A stretch of 64,000 bases of DNA from Poa pratensis (taxonomy: Eukaryota > Streptophyta > Magnoliopsida > Poales > Poaceae). Every line of letters starts with the position of its first letter. Within the stretch, counting starts at the first letter, position 1. The stretch lies in NCBI GenBank assembly GCA_947311845.1, contig CAMZMU010000048.1:20457497-20521496 (forward strand), read 5' to 3'. Shown in pieces: positions 33,567-45,515 of this stretch. Under the pieces are notes generated by a model. That model did no database searches. It was not told where the DNA came from and saw nothing but the letters and a program-made list of their open reading frames with translations. The position numbers and the translations under genes are program-made.

Positions 33567-35772
33567 CACGAGCTGTCAGCTCAGTGAACCGAGTGAGCAC
33601 GATGTTTTTTAGGAAACTTGGTCACCACGGATGCATCGATTCGCTTCTGCGGCGATGTCCTCGCTGTTTCCGCGGCGGGTATGATGATCCACGTGCCTTC
33701 GATAATGACAATGTCTGACGAGATTTTTTTTGACGAGAGATAATGACAATTTCCACCATAAAAAAAGAGAATGGTGTTGACGGAACTGAAATGGTTTGAT
33801 CCAAACATCCAATTGAGCTGTGTGCATGATAATAAGACTTTTATCTGCTTCAGCAAAACTTTTCAACATTAGGTTGATACTAATGTTAGCGATGTCGCTT
33901 AGCGGTCTATCAGAGATAAGGGGCAAATCAGCCGGTTCGTCGTGATATCGGCCGATTTATCGTCATATTTATCTTATCAGTTAGACAGTGGAATCAGCTG
34001 ATTTATCAGAATATCAGCCCATATCTTGAATAGTGGAGTATACATAAGCACAATTTAACCTAGGAACCGTGTATGTTAAGAAATGGTTATATGTTAGTCA
34101 AAAGGGTCATTAAACCCAAAAAATAGTTCAGAGGTGGAAATCAAAATTCATCTTGCACAAATGCCAACAAACTTGCTCTTTTTAAATCGGGAGTTACAAA
34201 CAAGAATGTTGCAAATATTCAGCATAGTGTAAAAAGGGAAGATAGCTAAACATGCAAGGTTAGCTACTGACTCCATCAGCACGATCATACAAAATATATA
34301 AAGGCTGGAAGAAATCAACCTCCAAAAAACAAAACAACCATTTTAAATACTTTGGGACATTTTCCAAATTATTTCAAACCTTAATTTTTTAAATAATATA
34401 TAAAAGCTCATTTCACACCTTCACGCCATTTTGCAAAAAATGAATTTCGTAGTTTGCTGTCGGAAAAAAACCAAATTTAAAATAGAACATGCTTCAAACA
34501 AGTTGAAACGATTCATAGATATTGTTCTACGGTATTTGAACAATTTTCAAAAACTACTAAATGGTACAAAATGAGTTACTTCAAACTTCAAATATATCCA
34601 TCAATATATCAAAATGACCACAAGTTTAAATACTAACTATTTACGGCATACGATCGAATTTCACATTTGGATGCTTGAAACATTTAAATACCTTCCAAAT
34701 CTGATCATTTTACAGATGTAAAAGAAACCCGAATCTGCAAAACTTTCCAATTTGAACAAATTTCGAAATCTGAACCCTTTTGAAAGTAAGATTTTTTTAA
34801 TTACAACGGTTTTCAATCCTAAAAATATTCCTGAATACGTCCATTTTCAAATTTAAATTAATGCTCAAATTGGTTAATATTTGTCGATAACCATTATATA
34901 CTTCCTCTGAATATGGTGCTAAATAGGGAAATTATAGCAAAATTAAACCAAATTTGACCATTTTGATTTGGCAAACATATTTGGAAGCAATATAACTTAA
35001 AATTCTCTAATTATGTAGTTGCATTCAAAAAAAATGCTTGATTAGATATATATTTCGAGATAATACGGACTCATTTTCTCTAATTATATTTTGATTTCAA
35101 ATTGAATTTAAGATAGGTACATTATACGAATTAAGACTACCACTTTTCCTTGCAATACATACAACGCAACTAAAGAAATTAACAGATCATCAAAAAAAAA
35201 ATTCTCCTCAAGGGCGCGGCGTGTGTATGCCTCGGGGAAAAAAATACGTACATTTCCAAAATTGAAATTTACCACACGAGCGCGGTGTATGCCTCGGGAA
35301 AAAAATATGTTGAAATTATCACAAAAATACAAACTTTCGAAGTATAAACAATTTTTAACAATAAACTTTATTTACATTACAACAATTTCCAAACTTGCAC
35401 AATTTTCAAATGTGAACATTTCCAAATTTGAATTTTACCACACGTACATGGCATATACATTTGAATAATTCAAAAAATTAAATGCCTTCCAAATCTACCC
35501 ACTTTACAAATGTAAAAAGAATTCAAATCTGAATAACTTCCCAATTTGATTAAATTTCAAAATCTTAACAATTTTTAAACGTAAACTTTCTTCGCATTTC
35601 AAACAATTTCAAATCTTCACAACTTTTACATAACAACATTTCCAAATTTGAATTTCACCAAACAGGCGCGGCATTTGCCGTGCTAAGATCTCTAGTATGC
35701 ATCCTATATACGGTCAGACAACTTTAGCTTTGTTCCTACAATCATCATTTCAGATTTAACCAACGCCACATC
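33567..35772. other. AT-rich intergenic region, no gene seen
   Basis: This is the former promoter-distal side of the split esterase. From about 34000 the sequence is AT-rich with many TTTCAAA/TTTGAA runs and two related blocks around GCGGTGTATGCCTCGGG (about 35215-35240 and 35280-35300). It looks like eroded transposon sequence. No domain is recognisable in any frame. Confidence 0.5.
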
Positions 35773-35782
35773 ATTCTCTCTA

Positions 35783-35890
35783 AGGATGCAAAAACGGGAC
35801 CCGTTTGTCCCACTTCTTCCTCATTTTGTGTACTAGCTATGCATAAAATGGGGAAAAGTGGGACAAACGGGTCCCATTTTCGCATCCCTA
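35783..35890. mobile_element. Mutator-type MITE, 108 bp palindrome
   Basis: AGGATGCAAAAACGGGACCC on the left mirrors GGGTCCCATTTTCGCATCCC on the right; the arms also include CCGTTTGTCCCACTT and its inverse. ATTCTCTCTA flanks it at 35773-35782 and 35891-35900. A 9-10 bp duplication suggests a Mutator-type origin. Confidence 0.8.
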
Positions 35891-35900
35891 ATTCTCTCTA

Positions 35901-37674
35901 TGTTTATAGGACTCTACACAATTACGTACGCGCTATATCCGTCTTTACATATTTTAGTGTTTATTTGATCCACTTTTGTCTACTTCTGCGAAAATTTTCA
36001 ACATCAGATTCTAAAGCAAAATAGCGACCAAGCCATGAGCTAACACACACAAAAAAAATGAAAATAATATGAAAATAATTACGCCCCCACCTCCTCCAAC
36101 GCCTTTCTATTCCACCGCGAGCTTGCCGGTTTTAAATCCTCCCCCATCGGCTTGCCGCCCTCTACCCTGCCCCCTTTTCTCCATGGAAGCCGGAGCTCAA
36201 TCTCAGCCATGGCAATGGTGGAGATTTAGATCGGAGCTGTCCAAGCTCAGGAAGACGAGGGACTAATGGGAACACACCTTCGGAATGTAAACGCGGGAAA
36301 TCGGAATGCCCCCTCCCCCCCCCCCCCCCCCCCCCCGAAAGGGGAGGGGCAATTCGTGTCGCCTTGTAGCGTCGACGGGTTTCGAGATTGGGGCCCACAT
36401 GGACAACAATATATGTAAGTTTTTCACGGATTTTTTAATGTTGCATACCTATGCCCAAATTATAACATACTCGTATGTGTTTTGTTGCGAAAACACACGC
36501 ACGATGATGTAGATGTTTTTAGACATTTGCGACTAGTTTGTGTTTTATCGGATTTTTTGGTGTTGCAAAAGTGTTAAAAAATGCTGCAAACACATGTAAG
36601 TTTTACTGAGTTACTATTTTTAAAATGCTGCCATATTTTGCCGCACATTTTGTAACATCTTCCTGACTTTTTTTTGTTGCATAATGTTTTTGTCAGATTT
36701 ACAATTTTAAAATCATGTGAAATATTTATGCACGGTTTGTAATATCTTCCAAAAAAAATTATGCAATTTTTTTGTTGCATAACTAATTGTTGGATTGCTT
36801 TTTGAAATGATGTGAAACTCTTTTGTCACTTGTAACATCCTTTTGAGACATATTTTGAATATGTGTATTTTTTGCTAAGCATGTGACAGATTTATTACAT
36901 AAAACGGGGCATCCCCAATCTGCTGGAACGTATCCGGTGCACCCAGTGCACCTGACTCCGGTTATTTTAAAAGTTGCCAACAAATCTAAAGAAATAAACA
37001 TTGACACAACCTTAATATACAATGTCACAAAAAAAGTTTTGAAACACAGCGTCAACCGAAGTATATTGTCTTTGTCATCAATAATGACAACGGGAAATTA
37101 AAGCCCATTCATCATTTGGCACTATTTATTCTTGGATTTATGTATTGATCTGTGTTATGAATTCTGATTTGAAATTTTATGACACGTTAGATATGAGTAT
37201 TTTCTAGGTATATACTTTGTTTTGATTTTCTTGAAAACATCAACCGAAGTCAGACCCCAAATCTGCCTAGGTGGTCGATCCGACGGATTTCCTCTCCTGT
37301 TGGGGAGGGTGACTCATAGTGTTCGCCATAAGAAAAACATAACAAAACATATGCTTTGGTAAACAAGAAAGCTAAACACGCCGCCGATCTCGCCAAACAA
37401 TCGAAATCACTTTTCCACGCGGCGCGCGAGTAGTCGATCGGTCCACGCCCACGGGTGACTCGTGGGTGGGCCCACCCACGTTCCTCTTTCTCCTTCCCTT
37501 CCTACGATCGCCGTGCCCCCCGCGCCCCATCCTTTCAGCCAGCGAAGACGACACCGCTGTGGAGCTACGGCGGAAGCGGACGGTTAGGCCGGCGGTGATG
37601 GCGGGGGCGAGCTCATCTTCTTTCTCCCGTCGCCTTTGTCGTTTTGTGGTCGGAAAGCAGCGCGCGTAGGGCGC
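35901..37674. other. Intergenic region with a C22 homopolymer
   Basis: No gene seen. A run of 22 C residues lies at about 36315-36336. 36400-36900 contains repeated TGTTGCA / ATGCTGC phrases, likely transposon-derived. A minus-strand frame at 37372-37680 shows no domain. Confidence 0.5.
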
Positions 37675-37681
37675 CCCCAAA

Positions 37682-37932
37682 TATGCCTGCCCATGGAAAG
37701 CCCGACCCGAAGCACAACCCGAAGCCTGGCCCGGAAATCTCAGGCCTGGGCCTAGAATCTAGGCCCGACGGCTGCGCTGGGCCGGGCCTAGGCTTTGCAT
37801 TTTGCTGTTTAAGGAAGAGGCCCGACCTGCAGCGATGAATTTTGGTGCTTTTTGGCCAGCATGGGTTATCTGTGTCAGGCTTTTGTCGGCCCTGCACGAA
37901 GCCCAGCCCGGCCCGAGGTATGGCCAGGTATA
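37682..37932. mobile_element. Probable hAT-type MITE, ~251 bp
   Basis: The ends TATGCCTGCCCATGG and CATGGCCAGGTATA-like are imperfect inverted repeats. CCCCAAA is present at 37675-37681 and 37933-37939. The interior is rich in GGCCCG/CGGGCC pairs that can fold. No coding capacity. The superfamily call rests only on the 7-8 bp duplication. Confidence 0.6.
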
Positions 37933-38249
37933 CCCCAAAACAATCTCGTGCATGTGCATAGCCAAACGTCCAACGATGCCACGAGCAACGTCCACACTTC
38001 TCCATGACTGCCTTGACCACTAGCCCTTTTCTTACCCATGGCCCCATTGACCCTACGCTTGACGACCAAACCTTGACCGAAATGCTGAACTATAAGAACA
38101 TCAGTCGCCGTGAGCCGACGCCGGTGCCATTTCCGGATAAAGAAAAAACATTCGTACTGCAAGAGAATATAACTCGTGTGGCCAACAGAAAATCAGCAGG
38201 AGTGGCAGCACGTCGGCGACAAATCCCCCCTCCACGATTTGCGCGGTTA

Positions 38250-39871
38250 GAGCATCTCCACTCACGGCGCCCAAATGGGCGCCCAAAGGCCGACCGGACA
38301 GGCCCTTTGGACGCCGTCCGGACTATCTTGCCCATTTGGGCGCCGTCGCTCCCCACTTGCGGCGCCCAAATATTTTTTGTAAACTTAAACTTCGTCGATT
38401 TTTATTCAAATTTTAGGAAATTTTACAGATTCGAATGAAATTTAAAAAAGCTAAACCTAATCTACTGGCCCCGGTAGCGGCGCCTGAAGGCGTAGTAGGG
38501 GTCCTCCTCCTCCTCCTTCACCTCCTCCGTCACGCCGCCATCGCTCCCTGCGCCGCCGCTGCTCCACGCGCCGCCGGTCCACGCGCCGTCGTCCTCCTCC
38601 TTGACGCGGCTCGGTCCTGGGCCGTCGTCGACGGTGAGGTCGAAGAAGGGCACGCCCTTCTCCTTGGCGGTGTCGCGCGCCGACCAGGCGCAGGCCGAGG
38701 GGCCGTCGAGCGGCGGCACGTCGTCCATCGACGCGGCCTCGACGGCCGCCGCAATGGCGTCGTCGTCCGTCCCCGCCTGCGCCTCTATGAGCTCCGCCAT
38801 GAACGGCGAGAGCTCCGGCTCCGCCTTCACCTTCATCTGCTCCGGCTTCGGCGTTAGCAGAGAGGAGGCGCGGAAGCGAGATGAGGACGAGCGCGAGGAC
38901 GCCGTGGAGCGCGACGAGGACGGCGTCGCGCGCGGCGCCCACTGGTTGCCCGAAGGTGGCGGTGGTGCCCAGGCGGCCGGAGCAGGGGCGGGCGCCGCCG
39001 TCAGGAGCGAGCCGCCGTTCGCGATGTGGTCCATCACGAACTGGAGCGTGCGCCCGGGCACACTCCAGAACGCCTCGCGCCCGGCGACGTTCTTGTCCAT
39101 CGGCGCCGGGCCGGGGCCGTCCCAGCGGTTGAATTTCTCCTCGTAGGCGCGCTGGAACGCCGCCTCGTATCGGCCATGGTTGGCCGGGTTCCGCGGATCC
39201 CAGCGCGGGTCCTGACGCTGCTCCGGCGTCAGATCACGCCAGTAGTGCGTGCTAACCGCGGCGGTGAAGCCGCGGTTCGCCCGCGTCAGGTGCTTCATCA
39301 CCGGCACGCCGTTGACGCCGATGACGAACCCGTGGCAAACACGCATATCCGGCGGCACCGGATAGCCGTTGTCGCGGCGCCGCGCGAAGCCGTTGGCCGC
39401 GGCGCCGCCAGTGCGCCTCCAGGTGCCGGCCATGGAGAAAGAGAGCGGCGGCGGTTTTTTCGAGTTGAGAAGGAGCGGCGAGGTGAGGGAGAGAGAACGG
39501 TGAGGGCAAGAGTGGCGATGAGTGGAGGCCGGCGCGCGCATTTTATTGCCGCCGGAGAGCGGTGGCATTAACGCCGCTCGCCTCGAAAGGCGAGCGGCAT
39601 TCACTCCGGCGAGTAGAGGACGCGACGGCTCACTGGCCGCTCGCCGGCCGTGAAAACGAGGAGTCGCCACGCGGCACGCGCCTTTGACGACGCCTTTGAC
39701 CACGGCGGGGCGTGGCCATGTGTCACTGCCAGGCGTGGCCCGCGTGTCGGAGGCGTGCGTTTCCTTCCGTCCGGGGCCGCCCCAAGCCTCCCCAAGTTGA
39801 GGGCGTGGGCTGGGCGTGCCGGACTCAAACGGCTTTGGGCGACCGTTTGGGCGGCCCGACTGGAGATGCTC
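38250..39871 (-). mobile_element. PIF/Harbinger-type element, 1,622 bp, carrying one ORF
   Basis: It begins GAGCATCTCCACTC at 38250 and ends GACTGGAGATGCTC at 39871, with TTA duplicated at 38247-38249 and 39872-39874. The inverted repeats extend imperfectly over about 40 bp (CGCCCAAAtGGgCGCCCAAAG on the left). No DDE transposase or Myb-like ORF is present, so it is non-autonomous. The first 10 bp are shared with the element at 8554-9459. Confidence 0.9.
38462..39433 (-). CDS. TE-borne hypothetical protein, 323 aa (LTPxQRxDPRW-type)
   Basis: The ATG at 39433 (MAGTWRRTGG) is chosen because a TATA-like AATAAAAT lies about 110 bp upstream and still inside the element. The frame stays open further upstream but leaves the leader. 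Motifs: STHYWRDLTPEQRQDPRW at about residues 58-75, a conserved GRTLQFVMDHI block about 75 residues later, then a proline/serine-rich linker, an acidic region and the basic end RRRYRGQ. The same domain order is seen in the ORF at 1061-1577. I know no function; it may be a DNA-binding or accessory protein, but nothing here shows that. The frame is intact and GC-rich in the manner of grass genes. Confidence 0.7.
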   Translation of the reverse strand: MAGTWRRTGGAAANGFARRRDNGYPVPPDMRVCHGFVIGVNGVPVMKHLTRANRGFTAAVSTHYWRDLTPEQRQDPRWDPRNPANHGRYEAAFQRAYEEKFNRWDGPGPAPMDKNVAGREAFWSVPGRTLQFVMDHIANGGSLLTAAPAPAPAAWAPPPPSGNQWAPRATPSSSRSTASSRSSSSRFRASSLLTPKPEQMKVKAEPELSPFMAELIEAQAGTDDDAIAAAVEAASMDDVPPLDGPSACAWSARDTAKEKGVPFFDLTVDDGPGPSRVKEEDDGAWTGGAWSSGGAGSDGGVTEEVKEEEEDPYYAFRRRYRGQ

Positions 39872-39874
39872 TTA

Positions 39875-40418
39875 GTGGCGGCGCACGTCGAAGCGCGGCC
39901 GTGCCACGGAAGCCACAAGCTCGCAACGTCCCCACAACTCCTCCCACAAGCTGCTGCTGAAGCTAGTGCGCCTCTATCTTCTTCTTCCCCATTTATCTAA
40001 TCTCCACCTGTTCTTCCCGAACTCGATTGAAAAGATTATACTTAGATTAATCGATCGACGGCGACGCACGATTTACCGCGGTTTCTTTTTCGACGTGGAA
40101 AGCTCACCGGCGTGCTGATGATGATGGCGCGCACCTATTCATTCCCAGTTTAGCTTATTTTTAATCTGTTCGGCTCACTTCTGTCGATTCAATTATTGAA
40201 ATTTGCTGCCGCTGCTGTACTGGCCTGGCCTCTTCCAGCCTAGCTCAGCTGCGGAACGTCGCGTCCAATAACGCCACTGCCTTTCCCCTCCACCGGAAAA
40301 GGTCTGCTCCGCCGCGCGCCGACCGTCGTCCGGTCCCACGGCGGCCTCGGTGACGCCGGCGGCTGGAGCCGAGATCCGAGGCCGGGGACCGGATCCTGCG
40401 GGACACATACATGCCTCG
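39875..40418. other. Probable promoter and 5' leader of the GTD-binding gene
   Basis: No other gene seen. Pyrimidine-rich sequence at 39940-40020 and moderate GC content fit a 5' leader; no clear TATA box was found. Confidence 0.4.
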
Positions 40419-43165
40419 ATGGACCAGCGCGCCGACCCCCCCACCTCCCCGCCGGAGTCGCGGCGGTCGGTGAAACGGCGCCCGCCGCCCACGGGATCGC
40501 CGGAGCTCTCGCCGAGGGGAGAGGAGGCGGCGGAGGAGCTGATCCGGCGGCTGGAGGAGCTGGAGTCCGCCGCGGCGCGGCTGCGGGGGGAGAAGGAGGC
40601 GCTGGAGGACTCGGCGCGGGGCCTGCAGGGCGAGCTGGAGGCGGAGCGGGCCTCGGCCGAGACGGCGGCCAGCGAGGCCATGCTCATGATCGAGCGCCTG
40701 CAGCGGGAGAAGGCCGCCGCGCAGATGGAGGCCCGCCAGTTCCGCCGCTACGCCGAGGGCCGCGCCGACCACGAGCGCGAGGTGCAGGAGGAGATGGCCT
40801 CGCTCTCCGACCTCGCCGCCTCCTACCACTCGCGGCTCCAGTCCCACGGGATCGACCCCGACACCTTCTCCGACGAGGAGGACGAGGAGCTCTACGAGGA
40901 GCAGCGCGGTGGCCATGCGGAGCAGATCGACATGGTCGCGCCTCAGGCAGAGGGCGACTTGTTAGGCAGCAGCGGCATGAAGGTGAAAGCCATGGTCGAC
41001 GACGACGACCAGGAAGAGCAATCTACTGCCCCGTTGGAGAAAGAGTTCGAGTACACGGTGGATGTTCGGTGCGCCAGCCCGACGATGGCGGCCGTCGCCG
41101 TGGTGGGGGAGTATGTGGGACATGTTGATGACAATGCTGGGGGTTTGTACGCGAGGGTCGAGGCGCTGGAGGCTGACAGAGCGGCCATGCATAGAGAGAT
41201 GGCGGCGCTGCGGGCGGAGAGAGCACAGTTGGTGATGGCGAGGGAGATGGCACGGCGGCTGTGCTGGGAGGTGGTTTCTGAGAAGAAAAGCATTGCGAAG
41301 AAGGCGGTTGCCCCTGCGAAGAGCTTCTCGGCGTTAGCAATTTGCAAGGTATAATCGAGCTTGCTCAGCTTTGGTCAATACTAGTAAAGAGTAATCTGGT
41401 AATGCATTAGTCAGCATTGTTTGTGCACTGGTAATTTCATTGGTTTTGTGAGTTAAAGGTGCTAACTTTAACATATCCGTGCTAAATATGGGGTTTAGCA
41501 CATTTGAGGAATTTAGTTACATCGCTGGTGGTTCGTTAGGAGATTTTGGTGGTACCGTAGACAAAATGTGTTGCAAATCTTTGCTGGGTGTGTGATAGAA
41601 TTACATTGTTGACATTTTTACACATTCTTGAATGGACCAAACTCTGGATCTCATTTGAATCGATGCATCAAGGCAGTAGCTGGTACAATGAACTAATTGT
41701 AGGATATTTTTGATTTACCATTGGTTCTTCGATAAGTTGATGCCGTCTGATGTTTTCGTTTTAGCGATTCAACATTTGCAGCTAGACTGGGTGCGTGCTT
41801 ATCAGCTTATGTATTATTGCTGTTAACTCTAAATTGATGAGTTTTAAAACATTCGGTTCACAGTTTAGTGATTAGGCTGCACATATTTGTATCTGGAGAT
41901 GTTCAGGATTATTGCGCGTTTCTTCTTCGGAGAGTATAAAGCACTTCCCATTGGGTAGATACATTTCCTAGTTCCTTAATTTAAATACATTTTCCATTGT
42001 ACAATTGGGAGTATTGCAATAACGGTGTGAGCTAAAGGTGATCATTAGTACATCTGTGCTACATTTGGAAGGTTGCGCATTTGCAGAATAGTTGAATTTG
42101 CCATTATACAGTTTGGAGTATGCGTTTAGTTGGACTTCTTTTGTGCTGGCTGACGAAATGGGATTTACAAATCTTGGCTGTGAGGGAGATGAAAGTAGGT
42201 TTTCCACATTACTGTAAGATATTTTTTATACACCATTGTTTGTGTTTGGTCAAAGTTAATACCATCCACAATTTTTTGTAGTAAAAAAATGTTACTTGAG
42301 ATGTCTAAATGGCATATCAGAGAAATCGTATTTTTTCTCTCGATTCATATGCACTTCATGCAATTTAGTAATGATCCATCTTCGCAGTTAACAATTGAAA
42401 TATAGAGGTAGATAAATTTGTGAACTGAAAGGAGCTCAAATATGAAAATTATTTCAAATGTTAGCAAGGTTTGGCAAATAATTATTCAGAACTCGTAGTT
42501 TCTACAGATGGTACTCCTTTTCTTGTTGCCCTTTCATGTCTTCATTATGTGAAGATACAGTGAGGTGCAGCTTGTGGGAATGCTAGATGCAGTAGGCTGT
42601 TGCAGTAGTACTGACTACTGAATACAGTAATGCTATAGAATACCCCAAGAAACATATGTTTAAAACGATACTTCTATTCTGTCCTTCAGTTGTATAAATT
42701 TGTTTTCTTCAAATATGGAGCAGTAAATTATTCAAAAAAATATGGAGCTGTAATTTGGAAAAGAAAACCAAGATCAGTATTTTTTTAACAACATTTCAGT
42801 GCAGTTACCAGCTACTCCTTTTGCTAGTATCATCTCAAATTTCGATCTCCAGTGAAGCAATCTGGTGTTCTATAACATTGCCCAGTATTCATCCTTGGAA
42901 AAGTAATAACTCTCTATATATGTTTGCTGCAGTGGGTGCTCTCCATAATCTTTTGGAGAAGAAGTTCTACTGTCAGGTAGTTCTGTATTATGGATGATTC
43001 TGAACCTATGATTATCCTTTTCGCTCATGCGAAACTAAACTACGTTCATGAATACTTCTCAGATATACCTTCGGTCTGTCAACTACGTTTCTCGGCCTCC
43101 TCCTGCTCCTCGACAGATCCACCATGTTGAGTCCATGGCGACGCCTTCCTAGGCCACAGCGATGA
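40419..43165 (+). CDS. GTD-binding (DUF593, myosin-binding/zein-binding type) protein
   Basis: Three exons: 40419-41348, 42933-42976 and 43063-43165, all GT-AG and in phase, giving 358 residues. The start is ATG 40419 (MDQRADPPTS). The frame is open upstream, but the first codon available there (40350) is GTG. Residues about 35-125 are a long heptad-rich coiled coil (EEAAEELIRRLEELESAAARL onward) ending in ASYHSRLQSHGIDPD, the signature of the GTD-binding domain. A second coiled coil lies near residues 260-300. The exon 2-3 junction encodes a conserved hydrophobic tail (FGLSTTFLGLLLLLD) typical of the family. Relatives act as receptors or adaptors for class XI myosins on vesicles or as endosperm body proteins. 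If read without splicing, the first exon ends two codons into intron 1 (V, stop), so short models would miss the tail. Confidence 0.85.
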
Positions 43166-43679
43166 CCACGGCCTTCTCCACCCCATAGCCAAGCACATGT
43201 AAATGCAGAACTTTGAGTGCATTGTCATCGCTCTGTTTTGCGCATTTGTTGCATTCATTGATGATCCATTTCTTTTGTTTGGCCGAGTATTTGAGATGTA
43301 AGTTTTGGTTTTCAAGCTTTGTGCTTGCTGTATAGTGTGTTATTGAGACTACTAGGCTAGCTTGTGTAAATCTGGAGCCAACTGACATGCTCTGCATAGT
43401 GTACGTGACATTGAGTTGTGGAAGAATCTGATGTTCGATTGCTGTCTGTGTTCTCTGCAACTGCAAGAAAATGTTGTGTACTTTTACATACGAGTGACCG
43501 TGTTTTGCTTCTTCTAATGTGAACTTTTTTTTGAGAACTCTCCTAATGTGAACCTGGGCGCGGTTGGTAGCCTGTAGTCCCCCGAACAGACGACACACCT
43601 GTAAAAGCAGGCTGATTGGATGGTCAGACTAGGAATGCGTTCTGGCTAGGGCGCTCGTTGATGCAGTCCTGAGTTAGGC
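43166..43679. other. 3' flank of the GTD-binding gene
   Basis: Likely 3' untranslated sequence to about 43500. Then GGGCGCGGTTGGTAGCC at about 43556, which resembles the inverse of GGCTAACAAACGCGGCC at about 45921 and could mark a decayed element end. Confidence 0.4.
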
Positions 43680-45290
43680 CCGCTTGGTTTCACGACAAAC
43701 TCTCCTAATTTGTGCGCGCGGGAGTAAGGCGCGAGATGGTGGGAGATGCTGAAATTCCGGCTTGGTTTCACGGCAAACGTTGTCTCACCACCTCCTCTAT
43801 CCGGTCACCTTTCCATAGGAGCAAACAAAAATTCCCCGTTTGTCTCCAATATTCACCGTAGCTCTAGGCTCCCGCAGCAGCTCGTCTCTTTCCTCTCTGG
43901 CTAGGGATCTGCAGCGTCGTCTTCACTAGCTCCTCTCCCTCGTCTACCGCAGCAGCTCCTCTCCCTGGTCTCCCACAACAACTTGTGTCCTTCCTCTCCG
44001 GCACGGTATCCGGTCTCCACTGATGGTAGCAGCTCTTGTATTTCTGCTCCGACACCGGCTCCTCTCCTCGTCTCCCATGGCGAAGGTAACCCACTGTCTC
44101 CATCTCCACTGCTACTCGAAAAATCTGTAGTTTGGATTAACCCAGTACCCATTCTAGATCAACTATATTTGGACGACGAGATGACTCTGATCCATCAGAC
44201 ATCTACACTCGTGGCTGTGATTCAAACATGGATCCTACTGATTCACACGATTGTAGTTAGGCGCACTGCCTATCCTAGGTTCACATATAGTTCTATGTTA
44301 CTCCGATATCAAGAGAGGATAGCTAATCTCATCTACATCTACAACCACATCGATGAGGAGTCTATCCAAACGCTTTGGATGAGTAGAGCACCCTTCTTTA
44401 AACTTATCAAAAGGTTTAGAGAGAGTGGGCTGTTGCAAGATAGCATCCACATATCGGTGGAAGAGCAAGTTTGTGTGTTTCTTCATGTTATAGGCCATAA
44501 CCAGAGGTTTAGAGTGATCCACAACATATTCAGGAGGTCCTGTGAGACTATCTCCCGCTATTTCAAACAAATCTTATTGCAGTTTAAGAGCTCAGACATG
44601 AGAAGATCAAGCCACAAACTGGTCAAACACCTCCCAAGATAAGGAACAACTTTAGATGGTATCCATATTTCAAGGTGAGCAGTAACCATGCTTTCTAATC
44701 AGAGCACTAGAATCTAGTGGTCAGAAACATGACTGTTTGTTCATCTCATGACAAGATTGTATTGGCGCCATCGATGGTACTCATGTGACTGCTAAAGTGA
44801 CGAGAACACAGTCTGCATCGACAGGGGGGTGGGGGGGAAGAACAACACCAGTCAGAATATCCTTGCTACTGTTGATTTCGATATGAAGTTCACATATGTG
44901 CTAGCTGGTTGGGAATGATCAACATATGATGGAACAATTCTTCCTGACAACATATCTAGACTTGATGTGATCAATACCCCTAAAGGTAAGTTCTACCTTG
45001 GAGATGCTGTATATGCATGTCAGCCTGGAATTGTTCCACCCTTCCAAAAAAATCAGGCACCATCTAAACGAGTTTAGTTCAAGGCACGGTCCACAGAATG
45101 CATGCCAAGGTATGGCTCAATCTCAACCTTAGAGTTACGATTGAGAGAGCATTTGCTACATTGAAACTAGATTCAAAATCCTTGACCAGAAGCCATTCCA
45201 CCCTTTTGAGACCCAACTAAAGCTAGTTCTTGCATGTTGCATTTTCACAACTGGATCTTAGGGTGGGGGTTTTGATGAAGTTGTCCCGGA
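43680..45290 (+). pseudogene. PIF/Harbinger transposase remnant (DUF8040 + DDE_4)
   Basis: The frame to 44642 contains the DUF8040-type block (SVEEQVCVFLHVIGHNQRFRV and ETISRYF). After a frameshift at about 44600 the frame resumes with KIRNNFRWYPYFK. A probable intron separates this from DCIGAIDGTHVTAKV (about 44755-44800), the first DDE motif. Further fragments (NILATVDFDMKFTYVLAGWE and FYLGDAVYACQPG) follow to about 45050 with stops between. The copy is dead. CTTGGTTTCACGRCAAAC occurs twice, at 43684 and 43761, possibly at the element's left end. Confidence 0.8.
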
Positions 45291-45293
45291 AGA

Positions 45294-45515
45294 GAAAATG
45301 TGACACCTGACTTAGGCGACGACCTGGGCCATGGTGTCCCCTTTAATGATAATGAAACTTGTAAGAAGAGAATGGAGTGGGCTACGACAATGTGGCGACG
45401 ACCTGGGCGAGAAAATGTGACACCTGACTTAGGCGACGACCTGGGCCATGGTGTCCCCTTTAATGATAATGAAGCTTGTAAGAAGAGAATGGTGTGGGCT
45501 ACGACAATGTGGGAA
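45294..45515. repeat. Tandem duplication, 117 bp x ~2
   Basis: GAAAATGTGACACCTGACTT begins at 45294 and 45411, with near-identical sequence following (GACGACCTGGGCCATGG). It lies directly downstream of the Harbinger remnant. Confidence 0.85.
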
